Below are positions 48,370-61,770 of a stretch of 64,000 nucleotides of DNA, in pieces. Source of the DNA: Thunnus maccoyii (taxonomy: Eukaryota; Chordata; Actinopteri; Scombriformes; Scombridae); contig NC_056538.1 in assembly GCF_910596095.1 (NCBI RefSeq), forward strand, positions 33,118,422 through 33,182,421, written 5' to 3'. Under the pieces are notes generated by a model, which was given only the letters and a program-made list of their open reading frames with translations, was not told the DNA's origin and made no database searches. The translations under genes and the position numbers were made by a program. Within the stretch, counting starts at the first letter, position 1; every line of letters begins with the position of its first letter.

Positions 48370-49800
48370 TCCTGTAGTAAAGTAGGTGTGTCATGCAGAT
48401 TGAACCTTCTCAATACCAAACACGCCAAGTTCAGACTTGCGTACTTCCTAGTTTGGACTTGGTTAGTTGTCGGGAATATAAACTTCCGAGGACGAGAGGA
48501 CGCAGTACGATCACTCTACAACAGCAGCAGCTCAGCTTCAACACACCTGCATGACTGTTAACAATCTCAAAGCTCCACTAACACAAAGAAACAACCTCAC
48601 TGCCAGAGAGACGCAGTAAATGATGTTATTCAGGGTCCGGGGATGTAAACGTGGTGATATCTGCTGTTCTGTCCAGTAAAAACATGAAGCTTCACTTTAC
48701 ATTCAAACTAATGTTGCAGCTACAACTAGTTAGATTTCATCTGTGAGACCAACATTTATCCTCCAGAAGGATTTATATCATATATCATAACGCTGCAGAG
48801 ACATTAAAGCCAAAAAAGCTGCACAGATCAGTTCATGGATCATGTTCTTCCTCAGGATGACCACATGTTGACCAGCTGATCATCTCAGGAGGAGTCCAGC
48901 TGCTCGGCCAACTGCTCCCAAAACTTTGTCTAAACTGACCACATGGTGGGAATCTACATGTTCAACTTAATAAAGTGACATATTAACAGTCCTACAGCAA
49001 AGATTACAGCAGCTTTTAGCCTGGCTCAAAATCTCCATCATCGCTGCCGACCAATACTGTAACTCCATCACTCAGTCAGTCACTCAGTCACAGACACTGA
49101 GGTTTATAGAGCAGTCCAGCCACCTCCTCCTCTCTCATTAAAAATCCAGAATCTGTGAATATTGTCGGTTTCTAAAGTTTTCCTGTTGGACACCAGATGT
49201 TTCCTCCTTCACTATTAAGTTCATTCTCAGTGTTTGAGCTCTGGAGGCTTCAACTTTCACACCTGTGTAAGATGAATACTGGATCACGATTGGCCCCAAA
49301 CTAGTTGTGATGTCATAAATCCTGCAGGTACGTCCAGGTGTTAAACTGAGATTTAAGGTGAATTCAGAGAAACTTTCAAAAAAAAAAACTTGTGTGTGCA
49401 TGTACAACATTCTGCACAGAGAAGAGAACAACTTCCGAGTGAAGGAACAAGAAGAAAAACATGTTTTAGAGGGGAGGTTTGTACCTGAAAGCATCATTTA
49501 TGACAAAAGAAAAGAAAAGAGACGAGGATGAGGTGTTTTAGTTTGGACAGAGGGCTGAAATCCAGAGTGGAAGTGAAATATACTCTGCTCAGTGTGTGTT
49601 TACAGTCACATAGAAACCTCAGTGATACATCCAGTCTGTTGTTTTTGCATTTTGTGTGTGTGTGGTCTGTCATAGGCTACTTCTGGGGACACATTTCGGG
49701 GAAAAAGCTGATTTTGGGGTCAGTGGTTAAAGTTAGAATAAGTCTCCAGGAAATGAATGTAAGTCTATGTAACGTCCCCAAAAGTGACCATGATCTGATA
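48370..49800. other. intergenic, no gene seen
   Basis: No supported exon or domain. A minus frame at 49138-49497 (119 codons) has no recognisable features. Confidence 0.4.
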
Positions 49801-49802
49801 TT

Positions 49803-49831
49803 TGTGTGTGTGTGTGTGTGTGTGTGAGTGT

Positions 49832-49893
<62 letters not shown>

Positions 49894-49907
49894 GTGTGTG
49901 TGTGTGT

Positions 49908-49946
<39 letters not shown>
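49803..49946. repeat. GT microsatellite with GAGT interruptions
   Basis: About 144 bases of GT with periodic gagtgtg interruptions. Confidence 0.96.
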
Positions 49947-49947
<1 letters not shown>

Positions 49948-50784
49948 TCACATCAAACACACGGAGCTTCCAGGATGTTTATAACCAACAGAGAAGAAGA
50001 GTCGAGTCGACATCAGAGATCTGCTGACGTCACACCATCAGCCCCTTGCTGTCCTCAAACAAAACAAAAACAAAAACACTCCATCAGATGATCAATCTGA
50101 AACTGTCAGTTAATTCATTGATTGATTAGTTAAATAATTAATCATTTCTTTAAGAATCAGTCTCTGGTGTTAGTTTCTCCAGTGTGACTGTTTTATATCC
50201 TTATAAAGTGAAAATCATTCATCGGACAAAATATGGAAACTGTGAGAAACATTTTGCAACATTTTCTGACACTTTAAAGACAACAGATTGATCAGTTAAT
50301 CAAGAAAATGATCTGGAGAAATCAAAACATGTGTTAGTTGTAGCTCTCCACCGGGCTGATCAGTGTGGGTGTTGTTGTTTATGTTTTATGATCCTCCTGT
50401 TTACACACGACAAACAAAAGTGATGCATTAACGTCTTCAACTGGTCCAGAATTCTAACAGTCATCAGCATTTACTTCACGGATAGTTTAACATTTATCTC
50501 TTACATTTAAAGCACAAATTGCAAAAGTCACAGAATATAAAACATCCTTTGAGTCTGGAAGTGTCTCAGATCCTTTAATCAGCTGTTTTTTACTGTTTCC
50601 AGCTGTGATTTAAACCATCAACATCTGTGTCAACCTTTAAAGAATGACTGTATGTGTGTATATGTATGTACTATATCTACTGTATATACATAGAGTCACA
50701 GTCCAGTGTGAACAGAGGAAACATCAGTGTGCAGATTGAAATATAAATGATAAATATTGAAGGTTTGTGTTCAGGACACCGTCA

Positions 50785-50812
50785 CAGAGAGAGAGAGAGA
50801 GAGAGAGAGAGG
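50785..50812. repeat. GA microsatellite
   Basis: About 13 GA units. Confidence 0.9.
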
Positions 50813-50888
50813 AGGATTAACACACAAACCTGTTTGGTTCTCACATCTTGCTGTGTCAGAAAGTGCTTCAGTGCTGCTTCAGCATCCT

Positions 50889-50968
<80 letters not shown>
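50889..50968. repeat. CA microsatellite
   Basis: Almost 40 CA units with one AAAC interruption near the end. Confidence 0.96.
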
Positions 50969-50969
<1 letters not shown>

Positions 50970-51109
50970 GAGTCCTAATCTTGGCCTCAGACGTACAGGC
51001 CGCTCAGATCAGTCTCACCTACATTTGCTGTTTCATAAGAGCTGCAGAAGTAAAGCCTGTCTGTCTGATATTACATATCTGTCTATGTATAGAACACCTT
51101 CTACCAACC

Positions 51110-51112
<3 letters not shown>

Positions 51113-51151
<39 letters not shown>
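51113..51151. repeat. CA microsatellite
   Basis: About 19 CA units, some 150 bases from the previous array. Confidence 0.95.
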
Positions 51152-51154
<3 letters not shown>

Positions 51155-51299
51155 TAGGGACTACACATCCCATCAGACCTGAGGACACCTCAGTGGTCTC
51201 GTCATGGATGGATGAAGCTGCCGCCACAGTACGAACCTGTAAAGAAGCAGAGAACAGATGAACGGGATTAAATGTGTCTCACTTGTTTTAAGACATTTT

Positions 51300-52560
51300 A
51301 TGTATTTTATTTGATGCAGATTTTATATCAAACTGCTGCTGAGCTGAATGTTCTCGCTGCTACTGGAGGTTCATTACTGTTGTTTCATGATTATTGAACA
51401 AAATCTCACAAGAATCAAACAAAAACAATAAATTGAAAAATTTACAATGAAACTATACACGAGTGAAACATTAGATGAACATATTCTCCACTCTTCTTCT
51501 TCTCTGTCTGACACTTTAATCAGTTTCAGTAAGAGAAGAAGAGTTGATAATTAAAATAAATAATTGAAGTCGTAAGACTGGTTGTATATAGAGATGAAAT
51601 GTGTCTTGTGTTGTGTAGCAGGATGAATGACATGTTATCACTTCATGCAAAGATCTGATTGGCTGAATGGAAATAAGGACTCCAGCTACAAACTAATATA
51701 AAACTAGGGGCCTCCATCATTAAATCAATTAATTTAAAATATAAATTTCTCCCTTTTGCTTCTGATTTTTTCTCAAAGGAGAAAACAGGAAGTGATTTAC
51801 AGAGCAGACATGTTGCTGTAGCAGCTGGACTTATAGAAATATAATAAAAGTCCTGACGTGTGTAGTATTCATGTCATGTCAGAAATCCTCCAGCAGATCA
51901 TTGCATTATGAAGAAAACCTTCTATTTGTTTCATGTCTTTTGAAGCCTGTTTATCAGTGAAGCAGTAAAACCATCCTGGAGTGCAGCGAGAGTGAAATCC
52001 CTCTCTGAACCGGACCTGAGTTCACACGCTGACCCACTCACCTCCATCACTCAGATCTGGGTCACGGCCTTCTCTGAGTCAACGCTGGATTCACCTCACA
52101 GCGGCTCGGCTCTCTGCGGGACAACTGAAAAAACTCCACTACCTGATCCGACATCTGCAGCCGGTTCAAAACGCTGTGAAGGTTTTGCAGCGTCTCTAAA
52201 AGTATCTGAAGACACCAGATTGCTCCTTCACACGCTAAAGATACCCAGCGTGGTTTTAGTCGTTACTGCGTCTCGTAGACCAGCAGGTGAACTTGTATGT
52301 CAAAGGTTTTCCTGCAGCTGCTGAGGGGGACTCAGCTAATCAAAATAGACTAAACAGAAAATAGAAGCTGTGATTTGATTATTTATCCTCATATTTGTGT
52401 TAAGGAGGAAAATAAGTGAGTTGATAAGTCAAGCAGGATTACAGATCCTACTTATCCATGTACTGTACGCATCCGTTTAATACTTTATATCCTCCAAGAA
52501 GCCTAAAGGTTTATGGAAAGGTTCATCATTTCTCTAATCCATCTTCATCAAACAACAGTC
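51300..52560. other. intergenic; possible LINE-derived fragment
   Basis: A plus frame at 51992-52324 and its neighbours (around cggttcaaaacgctgtgaag) distantly resemble the LxxLQxxQNAAxRVL stretch of fish LINE reverse transcriptases, but frames are broken and no catalytic motif is present. Nothing else is supported here. Confidence 0.3.
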
Positions 52561-52569
52561 TACTGGACC

Positions 52570-53150
52570 TGTGAGCTCCCAGCAAGACTATAAAACCTCC
52601 AGGCAGAAGTACATAGTAACAATAGAAGATGCACAATAATAGTAATACTAGGACAATAGAATGCACAGGAGTAAAATAATGATAAAAAGCTTTCACACAG
52701 AAAAAAGACGAGTTTTAAAAGAAGCTAGAGACCTAGTGTGTCTGAGGCTCTGACAGCAGAAGCCCAACCACCCTTTGTCACAAGCTGTGACCTGGGAATG
52801 ACCAACAGGGCTCCACCTGCAGATCTTCAGGGTTGAGGGGGCACATACCAGTTCAGTAGTGCAGATATGTAACTGGGAGAAAGGCCGTTTAACGCCTTAA
52901 AGGTAAATTTTAAAATCAATACGAAGGCTAACTGTAAGGCTAACTATACAGCAACAAAAAGTCATCTCAGGGCACTTTTCACATAGAGCAGGTCAAGACC
53001 GTACTCTTTAATTTACAGAGACCCAACATTTCCTGCATGAGCAGCACTTGGTAACAGCGTTGAGGAAAAACTCCCCTTTAACAGGTAGAAACCTCAAGCA
53101 GAACCCGGCTCTTGGTGCGCGGCCACAAAACACATACAACTCATACGCAG
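52570..53150 (+). repeat. common teleost interspersed repeat
   Basis: Recognised from fish genomes by gcacttttcacatagagcag, ctctttaatttacagagacc and gaggaaaaactcccctttaa followed by tcttggtgcgcggcc. No intact coding frame. Family not assigned. Confidence 0.65.
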
Positions 53151-53278
53151 CATAAAGAACTCAGCTTTCATTACTGGAGTTAATAAACAAAACAGAAGAG
53201 CAACATATGAACTGAAGTCTGGAATAAGAAAAGTAAAATCAAATTGACACTGAAGCCATCAGGAATAAACTCAAAATT

Positions 53279-54520
53279 AAAGCTGCGAGCAGCGTTGGTC
53301 GGGACCTCGCACTCTGGCCCGTCAGGATCAGATCATTTTGCTTTTTAAAAATCAGGGATATTTATAACAAGTGTGGTGTGCTTTTATTTTGAAAGTTTGA
53401 TTGACATGTGTACTGTCAGGTGTGTAGAGACAATAAGTAACTGCAGCAGGACACAGAAAAATACTCATATATTTGAATGGAGAGTGTGAGCGAATCCACA
53501 CCTTTTTGAACATTTACTGCTTCCACATAGTTTTAGATACAAACTTCATTTGAACTTTAAATGAGTCATGAGACTTTGACCTACAAATCTTGAATTTACA
53601 TGTGTTTTCTATCTTTTATTGTTTTTGAGATATTAGAGTGTGAGTTTTAAAGTCTTTTCTTGCTCCTCCTGTGATTTTATAATGAGTGTGTATTGCGGAA
53701 TGTTTCACAGCACTGAGGGAGTGACATCACCAGGAGCAGTTGGAGAGGAGGATTTTAGATTACGCTTCTTGTGAAATCTCCTCATAAATCCCATGAGTTT
53801 GGCCAAATCTAACATTAAAAATCATATTTTAGTAGGAAATTTCATTGCGATTCTATTGATACAGGTTTGAAAGTGGTCAGACTTATAGTTTAGACATCAG
53901 AAGCCTCTGTTTGACACAAAGTTCATGGCCATAGATTGCCTCCCCATTGTTTTACATTGTAAGGGTGATGTGGCACTGCAACTTTCAGGGCTTATTAAAT
54001 CCAAACCGTTCAAGTTATTACAAAGTTTTTAACAACTTTTTTTCAGCATAGTGTCATAAGACACCTATTAAAGTTTGAAGCCGATACCATTAACGCCCTC
54101 GGAGGTGTTTGTTCGGGGTCCAAAATTGGGTCAAAGTCTTATTTTGAAATTGAGATCGCAGACTTCCTGTTGGATTTAGGTCAGGGGTTTCAGCATATGA
54201 TTTGTAGGTTTTGATGAGATGAATAATTGAGTTTTGGTTTGATCTCTCTACGACATTCCTACGGGCCGTGGCGGCCATTTTAGTTACATAGGTGGCGCTA
54301 GAGAGCACATTTTGGCACTTTAGGGGTTAATTTTTACATCTTATCAAATTTTTCACCAGACCTGATGTGTGTGCCAAATTTTGTGATTTTTGAACATGTT
54401 TAGGGGGTCAAATTTAGGGTTTAAGTGGCGTAATAAGAAAGAAAGAAAGAAAGAAACAAACAAACAAACAAACAAACAAACAAACAAGAAAAACAATAGG
54501 GTCCTCGCCCTTATTGAGAA
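53279..54520 (-). repeat. teleost interspersed repeat, near-complete copy
   Basis: Starts aaattaaagctgcgagcagc and ends near the AAAC/AAGA simple repeat (54434-54488) followed by agggtcctcgccc. Matches 3560-4130 and 4500-5056 in reverse complement. Frames inside, such as the minus frame 54090-54308, recur in the other copy and are repeat-derived. Confidence 0.75.
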
Positions 54521-54728
54521 TCTTACAAAGTATTCCTGTTTTATTGTTGCTACAGGGGTGGATTAAATTGTATTTAGCAGCATGTTTGGGTCTGTTTTTA
54601 TGTTTATTTGTAGATATAAACAGATGAATTCTTTGTGTTTATGGTCAGAATTTGAGAGAATAGTGGAGGAAGTTGTAGTTCACACTCCTCAGGACGCTGG
54701 AACGAGCTGCTGTTTGTTTGAGTGCAGT

Positions 54729-54737
54729 GTGTGTGCG

Positions 54738-54782
<45 letters not shown>
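54729..54782. repeat. GT microsatellite
   Basis: About 25 GT units, the first ones with GC interruptions. Confidence 0.95.
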
Positions 54783-54783
<1 letters not shown>

Positions 54784-54901
54784 TATAAACAGTGCTGGCC
54801 GTTCTTTCTGTGAAAGTGAAAGCTGATATTCCGCTGGCTCACAGGTTCAGCCTCAGTACTCGGTGAACTCTGTAATCCCATTAATGCTGCCTGAGGGTGA
54901 T

Positions 54902-54904
<3 letters not shown>

Positions 54905-54946
<42 letters not shown>
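54905..54946. repeat. GT microsatellite
   Basis: About 21 GT units. Confidence 0.95.
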
Positions 54947-54948
<2 letters not shown>

Positions 54949-54959
54949 ACAGATTGGCC

Positions 54960-56215
54960 TACAATGTAAAGTGGCTTAGAGGCCTGGATCTACATAAACA
55001 GGGCAGGCATTAAGGTTATGGAGTAAGGTGGAGGATTAGAGTCGGTCCGCACGCGAGTGTCACCTGAGGTAATGCTACAACAACAAACACTGTGTACACA
55101 CAGCCAGCTGGTTAGCAACATGCTAATGCTGAAGTGTAAACAAACAGCTCAGTAAACAATGCTGAGGATTCAACACCAACAGCTTCTGACTGATGTTAGA
55201 GGAACAAAAACAATTAAACTGATCACCAAATACCACCTTAAAGCTGCCCTCATCAATACTTTTATAAACAGCTGATCAATCACACTTTTCAAACAATGAG
55301 TCCTTGATGTCAGACTGAGGTTAACAAAAGCTTCTCATTTCTTAATTTGATTTGATTTGATTTATTGATTGGGACAGTGTGCAGTTTTAAACATTAAAGA
55401 TGCATCCGTAGTCCCCTACAATCAAAACATCTAGTAAACAACCATGGATTTTACTGATATGACATCTACTGGTTTTATCATCTGTAGCTGGTTAAACTGG
55501 CTATAATGTCTCCACCTCACTCTTTAAAATGAGAATCATAAAAAAGTGTGAAAATGAGTCATACAGTACCTGTCAAACGTTTAAGTGAACGGGACAGTGT
55601 GTATGTCTAATATCAATACTTGCACTGTGAAGGAGTTCTGCAGTATTTCTCAAGTTAAATTGAAGCAAACATACAACTAATGTTACTGTCAACAGCAGGA
55701 CAGAGGAAATATTCATTATTATTTAAGACTTTTAAATACCTTCTAAAGCTTTCTTTCCTTTTTTGGAGGAAACTGAATTAAAAGACTTTTCTGCAGATAT
55801 TCTGATTATTTTAATATTATTTTTTGTATCACTCACCAGGTGCACAGTTTTCACAGTTTACTACACTCAGACCTGCAATGATTGGTCGATTAGTTGATTA
55901 TTTGATTGACAGAAAATAAATTGGGGACCATTTTAATAACTGATTAATTGTCATTCTCTGGCAGCAGCTTCTCACATGTGAATATTTGCTAGTTTTTCCA
56001 GTTTTTAATGATAGTGAACTCAACATGTTTGTGTTTGTGACTGTTGATCATCTGAACATGTTCACTTGAGCTTCAAGGAATAGTGATCCACATTTTATAC
56101 ACTGAACAATCAATAGATGATTAAAAACAATAATAACAGTCCTCCTATGACGGAATAATACGACCTTTAAACAAATGAACTCAACAGAAACTTATGGAGA
56201 TTTGTTCCATAATGA
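54960..56215. other. intergenic, no gene seen
   Basis: AT-rich. A tgatttgatttgatttattg stretch at about 55348-55367 resembles the tail of a minus-strand LINE, but no coding part was recognised. Confidence 0.4.
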
Positions 56216-56221
56216 TTTGTG

Positions 56222-56660
56222 TGATTTGTAAACTCACAAAAATATTTTGCAAATATAAAACGAATACACAAACAAATTCCACAAATAAAAATAAATATCC
56301 GTGAATACATTAAATTAATTTACAAATAAATGAAAAGCATTTGTTGTTGTTTCTTACTTTGAAATGCGGAAATGACGTCATCAGCAGGCGATCACGTGCT
56401 ATCTGAAAACGACCGAGTGATACGAGCGGATTTTCGTTCGTTTGTTTCAAAACTCCGTGTGTGTAAAAAGCAAATTCACAAACGTTTATTCACAAATAAA
56501 AACTGAGTTCACAAATGTCTGTTAGGAAGATGTTCACAAATGCTTTTTATTTATTTGTAAATTAATTTAATGTATTCACAGATTTTTTATTTTATTTGTG
56601 GAATTTGTTTGTGTATTCGTTTTATATTTGCAAAATATTTTTGTGGGTTTACTAATCTTT
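56222..56660. mobile_element. long-inverted-repeat foldback element
   Basis: The left arm, about 56222-56345 (aatattttgcaaatataaaa through acattaaattaatttacaaa), is repeated in reverse complement at about 56535-56655. The roughly 190-base spacer contains acgtcatcagcaggcgatca and no coding frame. Target duplications were not resolved. Confidence 0.75.
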
Positions 56661-56714
56661 TTTTTTGTATTTGTGGAAGGTGTTTATATTTACAGATTAC
56701 ATATTTACAGCAAG

Positions 56715-57195
56715 CAGCAACCTCTGAGGCTGTAAAATGAAGCCAAAAACTGCAGTTCCTTGAACGACCACTTGAGGCTCCAAAAGCGAGTCAATCCCCA
56801 TAGACCCCCATGTTAAAATGTCCAACTTTACAGCAGAAATAAACATGTTTACAGCCTGGTACAAACAACGGTTTTGGTCTCTGTAGCTAATTTCCTCTTT
56901 CATGTACGGGGTGAATTTTTTTATAACTCACCCGTTTAAATTTTATTAAGCCGTAAAGTTCTGCATAATGAAGGACATGGCTGCTTTGAGTGACAGGTCT
57001 GCCAGCCGCTAGGTGGCTTGTTTCAGTCATTCGGCCCGCCTCTTTGCCCGTTTTTGATTGGCTGGGAGTTAGGCAGCGTCACACACTGCCAAGATGGCGA
57101 CGGCCGGAGTGGCTCACTTTGAGCTTCAAAACCGCTCTTCAGAAACCAACGAGTGACGTCACGGTAACTACGTCCATATTTATATACAGTCTATG
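56715..57195. repeat. teleost MITE-like repeat ending in a TATATACAG terminus
   Basis: Ends cgtccatatttatatacagt, the same terminus as the element at 60997-61475, and contains the phrase gccaagatggcgacggcc. The left terminus was not found, so it is truncated or belongs to a related subfamily. Confidence 0.6.
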
Positions 57196-57354
57196 GTTTA
57201 CACACAGATTGTCGGTCTGTTCACACAAATCATTATGGAACAAATCTCACTCCATAGAAACTAAAAGGACGATGGAGGACCTGTCAGAGTTCAGACTGGA
57301 CTTCACTGCTGCTGCTGCTATATATATATATATATATATGTATGGCTTGCCTCT

Positions 57355-57450
57355 GTGCAGGTCTCACTTCTTCCCTGACCAGTGTCTTTACCAGCTGAAG
57401 TTGGGATTTGAACCATCAACCTTCACATCACCTGTTCGCTGCTTCTCCTT
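57355..57450 (-). repeat. possible tRNA-derived SINE piece (B-box only)
   Basis: On the minus strand ggttcaaatcc matches the polymerase III B-box consensus. No clear A-box at the right distance, no cloverleaf and no 3' tail were identified, so this is weak. Confidence 0.2.
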
Positions 57451-57599
57451 CAGACCAGACGCTAACAAAGACAAACACAAAACCAACACGACACAGATCG
57501 CTTCAATAAAAGTGTGTGCAAATATATTTTCATTTCTTGTCATACAAACAACAATGATGATGATGATGATGATGATTCAAAAAATGTGAATCATTAATT

Positions 57600-60500
57600 A
57601 AAAAAAAAAAAAATTAACAATTTAAAAAAAAGCACCAGAGACTGAAATTGAAACAATTTACAAAAATATCTGTGTGTGAACACAGAAGCTGGTCTCTGGC
57701 AGGTACAGTGCATGTTATACATCAAACTTCAGGTGCTGAGGAGGAAACGGAAAAGTTCATCACGTTGCATTCAGCATGTTAACTACATCAGAAAGTTAAA
57801 ATAATAATAAAAAAAAAAAACACAACAAAACACACTCTCTTACAGTTTCAACAATAAGGATTATTGTGAAAGAATGTGAAATATTATATACACAATATGA
57901 CTGAAAGCAGCTTCCAGTGCATTCAGGAGTGGAAGCTGCACTGAAGTTTGTATTTATGTGCTGGAGAGAAAAAAAAACAACAAAAAAAAAAGCTTTTATG
58001 GCTGAATCTGCCAACAAATATAAAAATACAGACATGCCAGGAATTCATCAACACATTCAGTATTTGTAAAAAAAATCAACTTAAAGTAACAAAAAGTATT
58101 AATTAAACAGAGGAAGTTGACCATATTTTTCTTTCATTTTTCTTGAATTTAGTGAAGATAAATCATAGTGTTGTTAATTAATTGTTCCCATGCACAGTGT
58201 TGATTATAAAACTTTTATCCAATCTGTGAGTCTGTCAGGGTATATAAATATATTCTGTATACTACAGAGAGCAGACTTTCACCTCATTTTAACAAAAACG
58301 GACAAAAAAGAAGCTTCATAGGGTTTTGCTGCTTGAACTAGCCACGTTGCAGTCTGTAATTGGTCTGAAATATGACACTGTTTCCATCATTTCTCACATT
58401 TTTTTTTAACGTTAAAAAGTCAATCACAGTAAATCTTAATTCATTCGTCGTCATTAAAACAGGGCCGTAGTTACCACTGACGTCATGTCTTCAGTGTTGT
58501 CTCAGTAATTTGAACAGGACTTCACATTCTGTAATTACACATTATGGTTTCTAGACTAAATAATTTAAAATGTGACTGTTGTGAGGCAAAACTTATTAAA
58601 TTAACTTCAAATAAAGTGAATTCGTATTTATCCACCAGAATTACATCCCAGTGATGAGGAGGCTTTGAAACAGCATTTTCACTGCCATCATTTTGGGAGA
58701 TAAAATTGTCAAAATATATAATTAAACAATTAAATAAATCAATTGGGGGAATTTGGACTCATTGCCTCAGTGTTTATGCCTCTGTGAGCAAATTTTATTT
58801 TCTAGCACTCCTAGAACTCCTTCAGTTCCAAGCTAACGTTTCCTAGCATGTTTGTTAGCTAGTGAGCTAACAGCTAGCAAATACACTAACCTTAGTTTCA
58901 AGCTAGCTCATTAAAAATGCACGTTAGGAGTGTGGGAAATTAGTTTCAACAGTTGTAACATCATATTATAGTTTCATAACATTAGTTACTGCTTGGTAGC
59001 TAACGTTAAAAATATTAACGTTAGCATAACGTTTCTGTTCAACAGCTATCGTGCTATCACAATAAATTTATATTTTAAGGCTCTCTATTTAGGCTCAAGC
59101 TAATATCAAAAAGTGGAATGTGGTTGTAATTTAAGCTGGTTAAGTTATTTTAATTGTTTTTATGCCATATAATTAATTCATTATTAAAGTCAGACAATAT
59201 GTTCTTCTATCTCAGATGGCACATCCTTCAAATCTTATTGGTGGTGTGTTAATAGTAACCTGGTATTTTTTAAGATTCCGGTATATTTTATGTTGTGGAT
59301 ATTACTACGATCATAATTGTAATCTTTTCCAAAAATCATACAAATACTGTTTACACACCTGAGCTCCTTCAGCGAGCCTCAGAGGAGGTTAGACAGAGAT
59401 CTACAGTATAAGACAATGTTAACGTCTCTTCTCTGCTGTCACCTAGTGAAACCTGGTTAGTTTCCTAAAAAAAACAAAAAACAACACACACACGACTTTC
59501 TTCTTCTACTGCACAACTTCACACATCTCTCTCGTTTCTGAAAATAACCTACCAGACTTTAATATACTAAACATCCAGATAGTGTCATGGCTGTGAGTCT
59601 TTAGGAAGTAAAAACATACACATGAACTTTGGGTCCAGCTTGGTTCCCAGTGCGGGGCCAACCTGGGTCCTAATACGGGGCTAATCAGAGTGAGCCTGGA
59701 GTCTACATCTGGCTTGGCCTGGTTTCAACAACAACTGGGCTAAACATGGCTGGACTTGTTCAGACTGGGCAGACGCTACGTGATTTTATTTATCTTAGTA
59801 CGTTGTGTTAACTAACTCCACATTTTAATTACTTTTCGTGTAAAGCGAAAACATACGACTTCTACACTCACAGTGTAGGATCGACCGGTAGCTGCTCACA
59901 CTGGACTCAATTTTACTGTTTTTTTTTTTTTAATGGAAAAAGGCAAAGAACTGCTGCTACAATGAACACTATATAGACTGGACCCAGAATCAACTTCACA
60001 CTAAATCAAAAGTTGTTTTAGCGTTAAACCTGCAGTGCAGAACTTTTACACATAAATGAACGTCTGATACATTCACACAACGCTGATTACGCCGATCACC
60101 ACCAGACAAATCTCTCTGTATTTCACAGTATACCGAAGGTTTTAGTCTGGCGTCGGGTTTGACATTCCTGCGCTGGCTAGACACTTCCGCTGACTAGGCT
60201 GGCTAACTTCCGGTTAGCTTTCTGCTAACTTAAATGGGGATAAAATAATTTAATCATGGGGCTCTTCTAGACTTTCCAAATGTTATTGGACAGAATGGAT
60301 CAAAAGGTGATAGTGAAATGAGTCATTTCGCAGGGGTTCTGTGATGCTCAAAACAATTTATCCACAGCTGCAACAGTAGCGACGGAGTAGGCTGCGGTGA
60401 AATGACGTTAGCACGTGTCAACAGTGTTTTTTGTAATTACTCTCACTGCCAGAAGGGGGAGACAAAAGTCCTGCACTTCAGCTTTAAGTTAGTCTATATG

Positions 60501-60890
60501 GAACCAGGGCTTTGGGCAAGGCCTGAATAAAAATGCATTTATAATTAGATAGTTGAGTTGAACCCTCCATGGTGAAGGTTATTCTAAACTCATTTAGTTC
60601 TGTCTAGTAAGGTTGCTTAAAGTCAAACTGAAATTTAAAATTAATTTTTGCTAAGAATTAAAAATAAAATAATAAAAATTAATTAAATAAAATTAAATAT
60701 ATCCTTGGTGTCTGTTTGACGTATACTTTGTACTTATTTGATCAAAATTGTAATTACCAAAAAGAAAAAAATTTAAGTCGTACGTTTTTTTCTGCAGTGA
60801 TAGCGCCCCCTATATTAGCCCGCTCCCAGGAGGTGTCTATTTTTGGTATCGACTGACGAAGTGAGAGTTGTTAGTCGTTCCTTAGTCCCA
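57600..60890. other. gene-poor AT-rich stretch
   Basis: No coding exon recognised. It lies downstream of the ltbp stop codon on the minus strand, so part may be 3' UTR; a minus-strand AATAAA lies at 59785-59790, but nothing shows it is used. Contains many gctaac/gttagc words near 58850-59050. Confidence 0.4.
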
Positions 60891-60900
60891 TCTTTCCCAT

Positions 60901-61770
60901 GACTCCGTACGTTACTTGGTGACTCCGTACGTTACTTGGTGACTCCGTACGTTACTTGGTGACTCCCTACGTTACTTGGTGACTCTGTATCATTGACTGT
61001 ATGTAAATATGGACGTCATGACAGCTCCCCAAAAGTGAAACAAAAAAATCTGGATCGCCGCCTGGTGGCTGGCTGCAGTATAGGTCATAAGTCCCGCCCC
61101 CTCCATGTTAGCGGATGAGACATGAACCAAACTAAAAAAATCAAAGTACACATCAACTACATTTTTCCCCAAAGATGGTTTCTGTCATTTTAGGTAGTTA
61201 TTATCACGCTGATATTTGTTCAAGTGCTCATTTTTCTGATAAGTTTTTAATTAGTTATTTGATGATGTAAAAAGGGGGTGTGGCGTCATAATTGACAGTT
61301 GTGACAGCTGCTCTCAAACCTCCGTCAGGCGGTGGGACGGCTGCCTCCATTGCACAAACTCTGACTCCAAATGATGTCACACAACCAAGATGGCCGCTCC
61401 CGGAAAGAAGATATTTTGGCTTCACTTTTGCATAGCAGCAGGAAGTAGAGACATGTCGTCCATGTTTATATACAGGGTAAGCTCTGTACGTTACTTTGTG
61501 ACTCTGTACGTTACTTTTTACGTTATATTGTACATTACTCTGTATGTTACTCAGTACGTTACTTTGTGACTCTGTATGTTACTCTGTATGTTACTTTGTG
61601 ACTCTGTACGTTACTTTTTACGTTATATTGTACATTACTCTGTATGTTACTCGGTACGTTACTTTGTGACTCTGTGTGTTACTCTGTATGTTACTTTGTG
61701 ACTCTGTACGTTACTTTTTACGTTATTTTGTACATTACTTTGTACGTTATTTTGTTCGTTACTCTGTATG
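60901..61770. repeat. ~20-bp minisatellite array split by a MITE
   Basis: Unit gactccgtacgttacttggt in about four near-perfect copies at 60901-60990. After the MITE the array resumes as degenerate units (gactctgtacgttacttt and variants) from about 61482 to 61770, with a higher-order duplication: ttttacgttatattgtacat occurs twice. Confidence 0.9.
60997..61475. mobile_element. 479-bp MITE inside the minisatellite
   Basis: Inverted ends ctgtatgtaaatatggacg (left) and cgtccatgtttatatacag (right) match at 17 of 19 positions. No coding capacity. Minisatellite units lie on both sides. Confidence 0.8.

Noticed and set aside
48193-48561. 122-codon frame across the poly(G) run
   Set aside because: The run contributes a glycine tract and the flanks have no domain or splice context.
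57540-57580. Met-rich end of a frame at 56990-57589
   Set aside because: GAT repeat plus MITE sequence; no conserved features.
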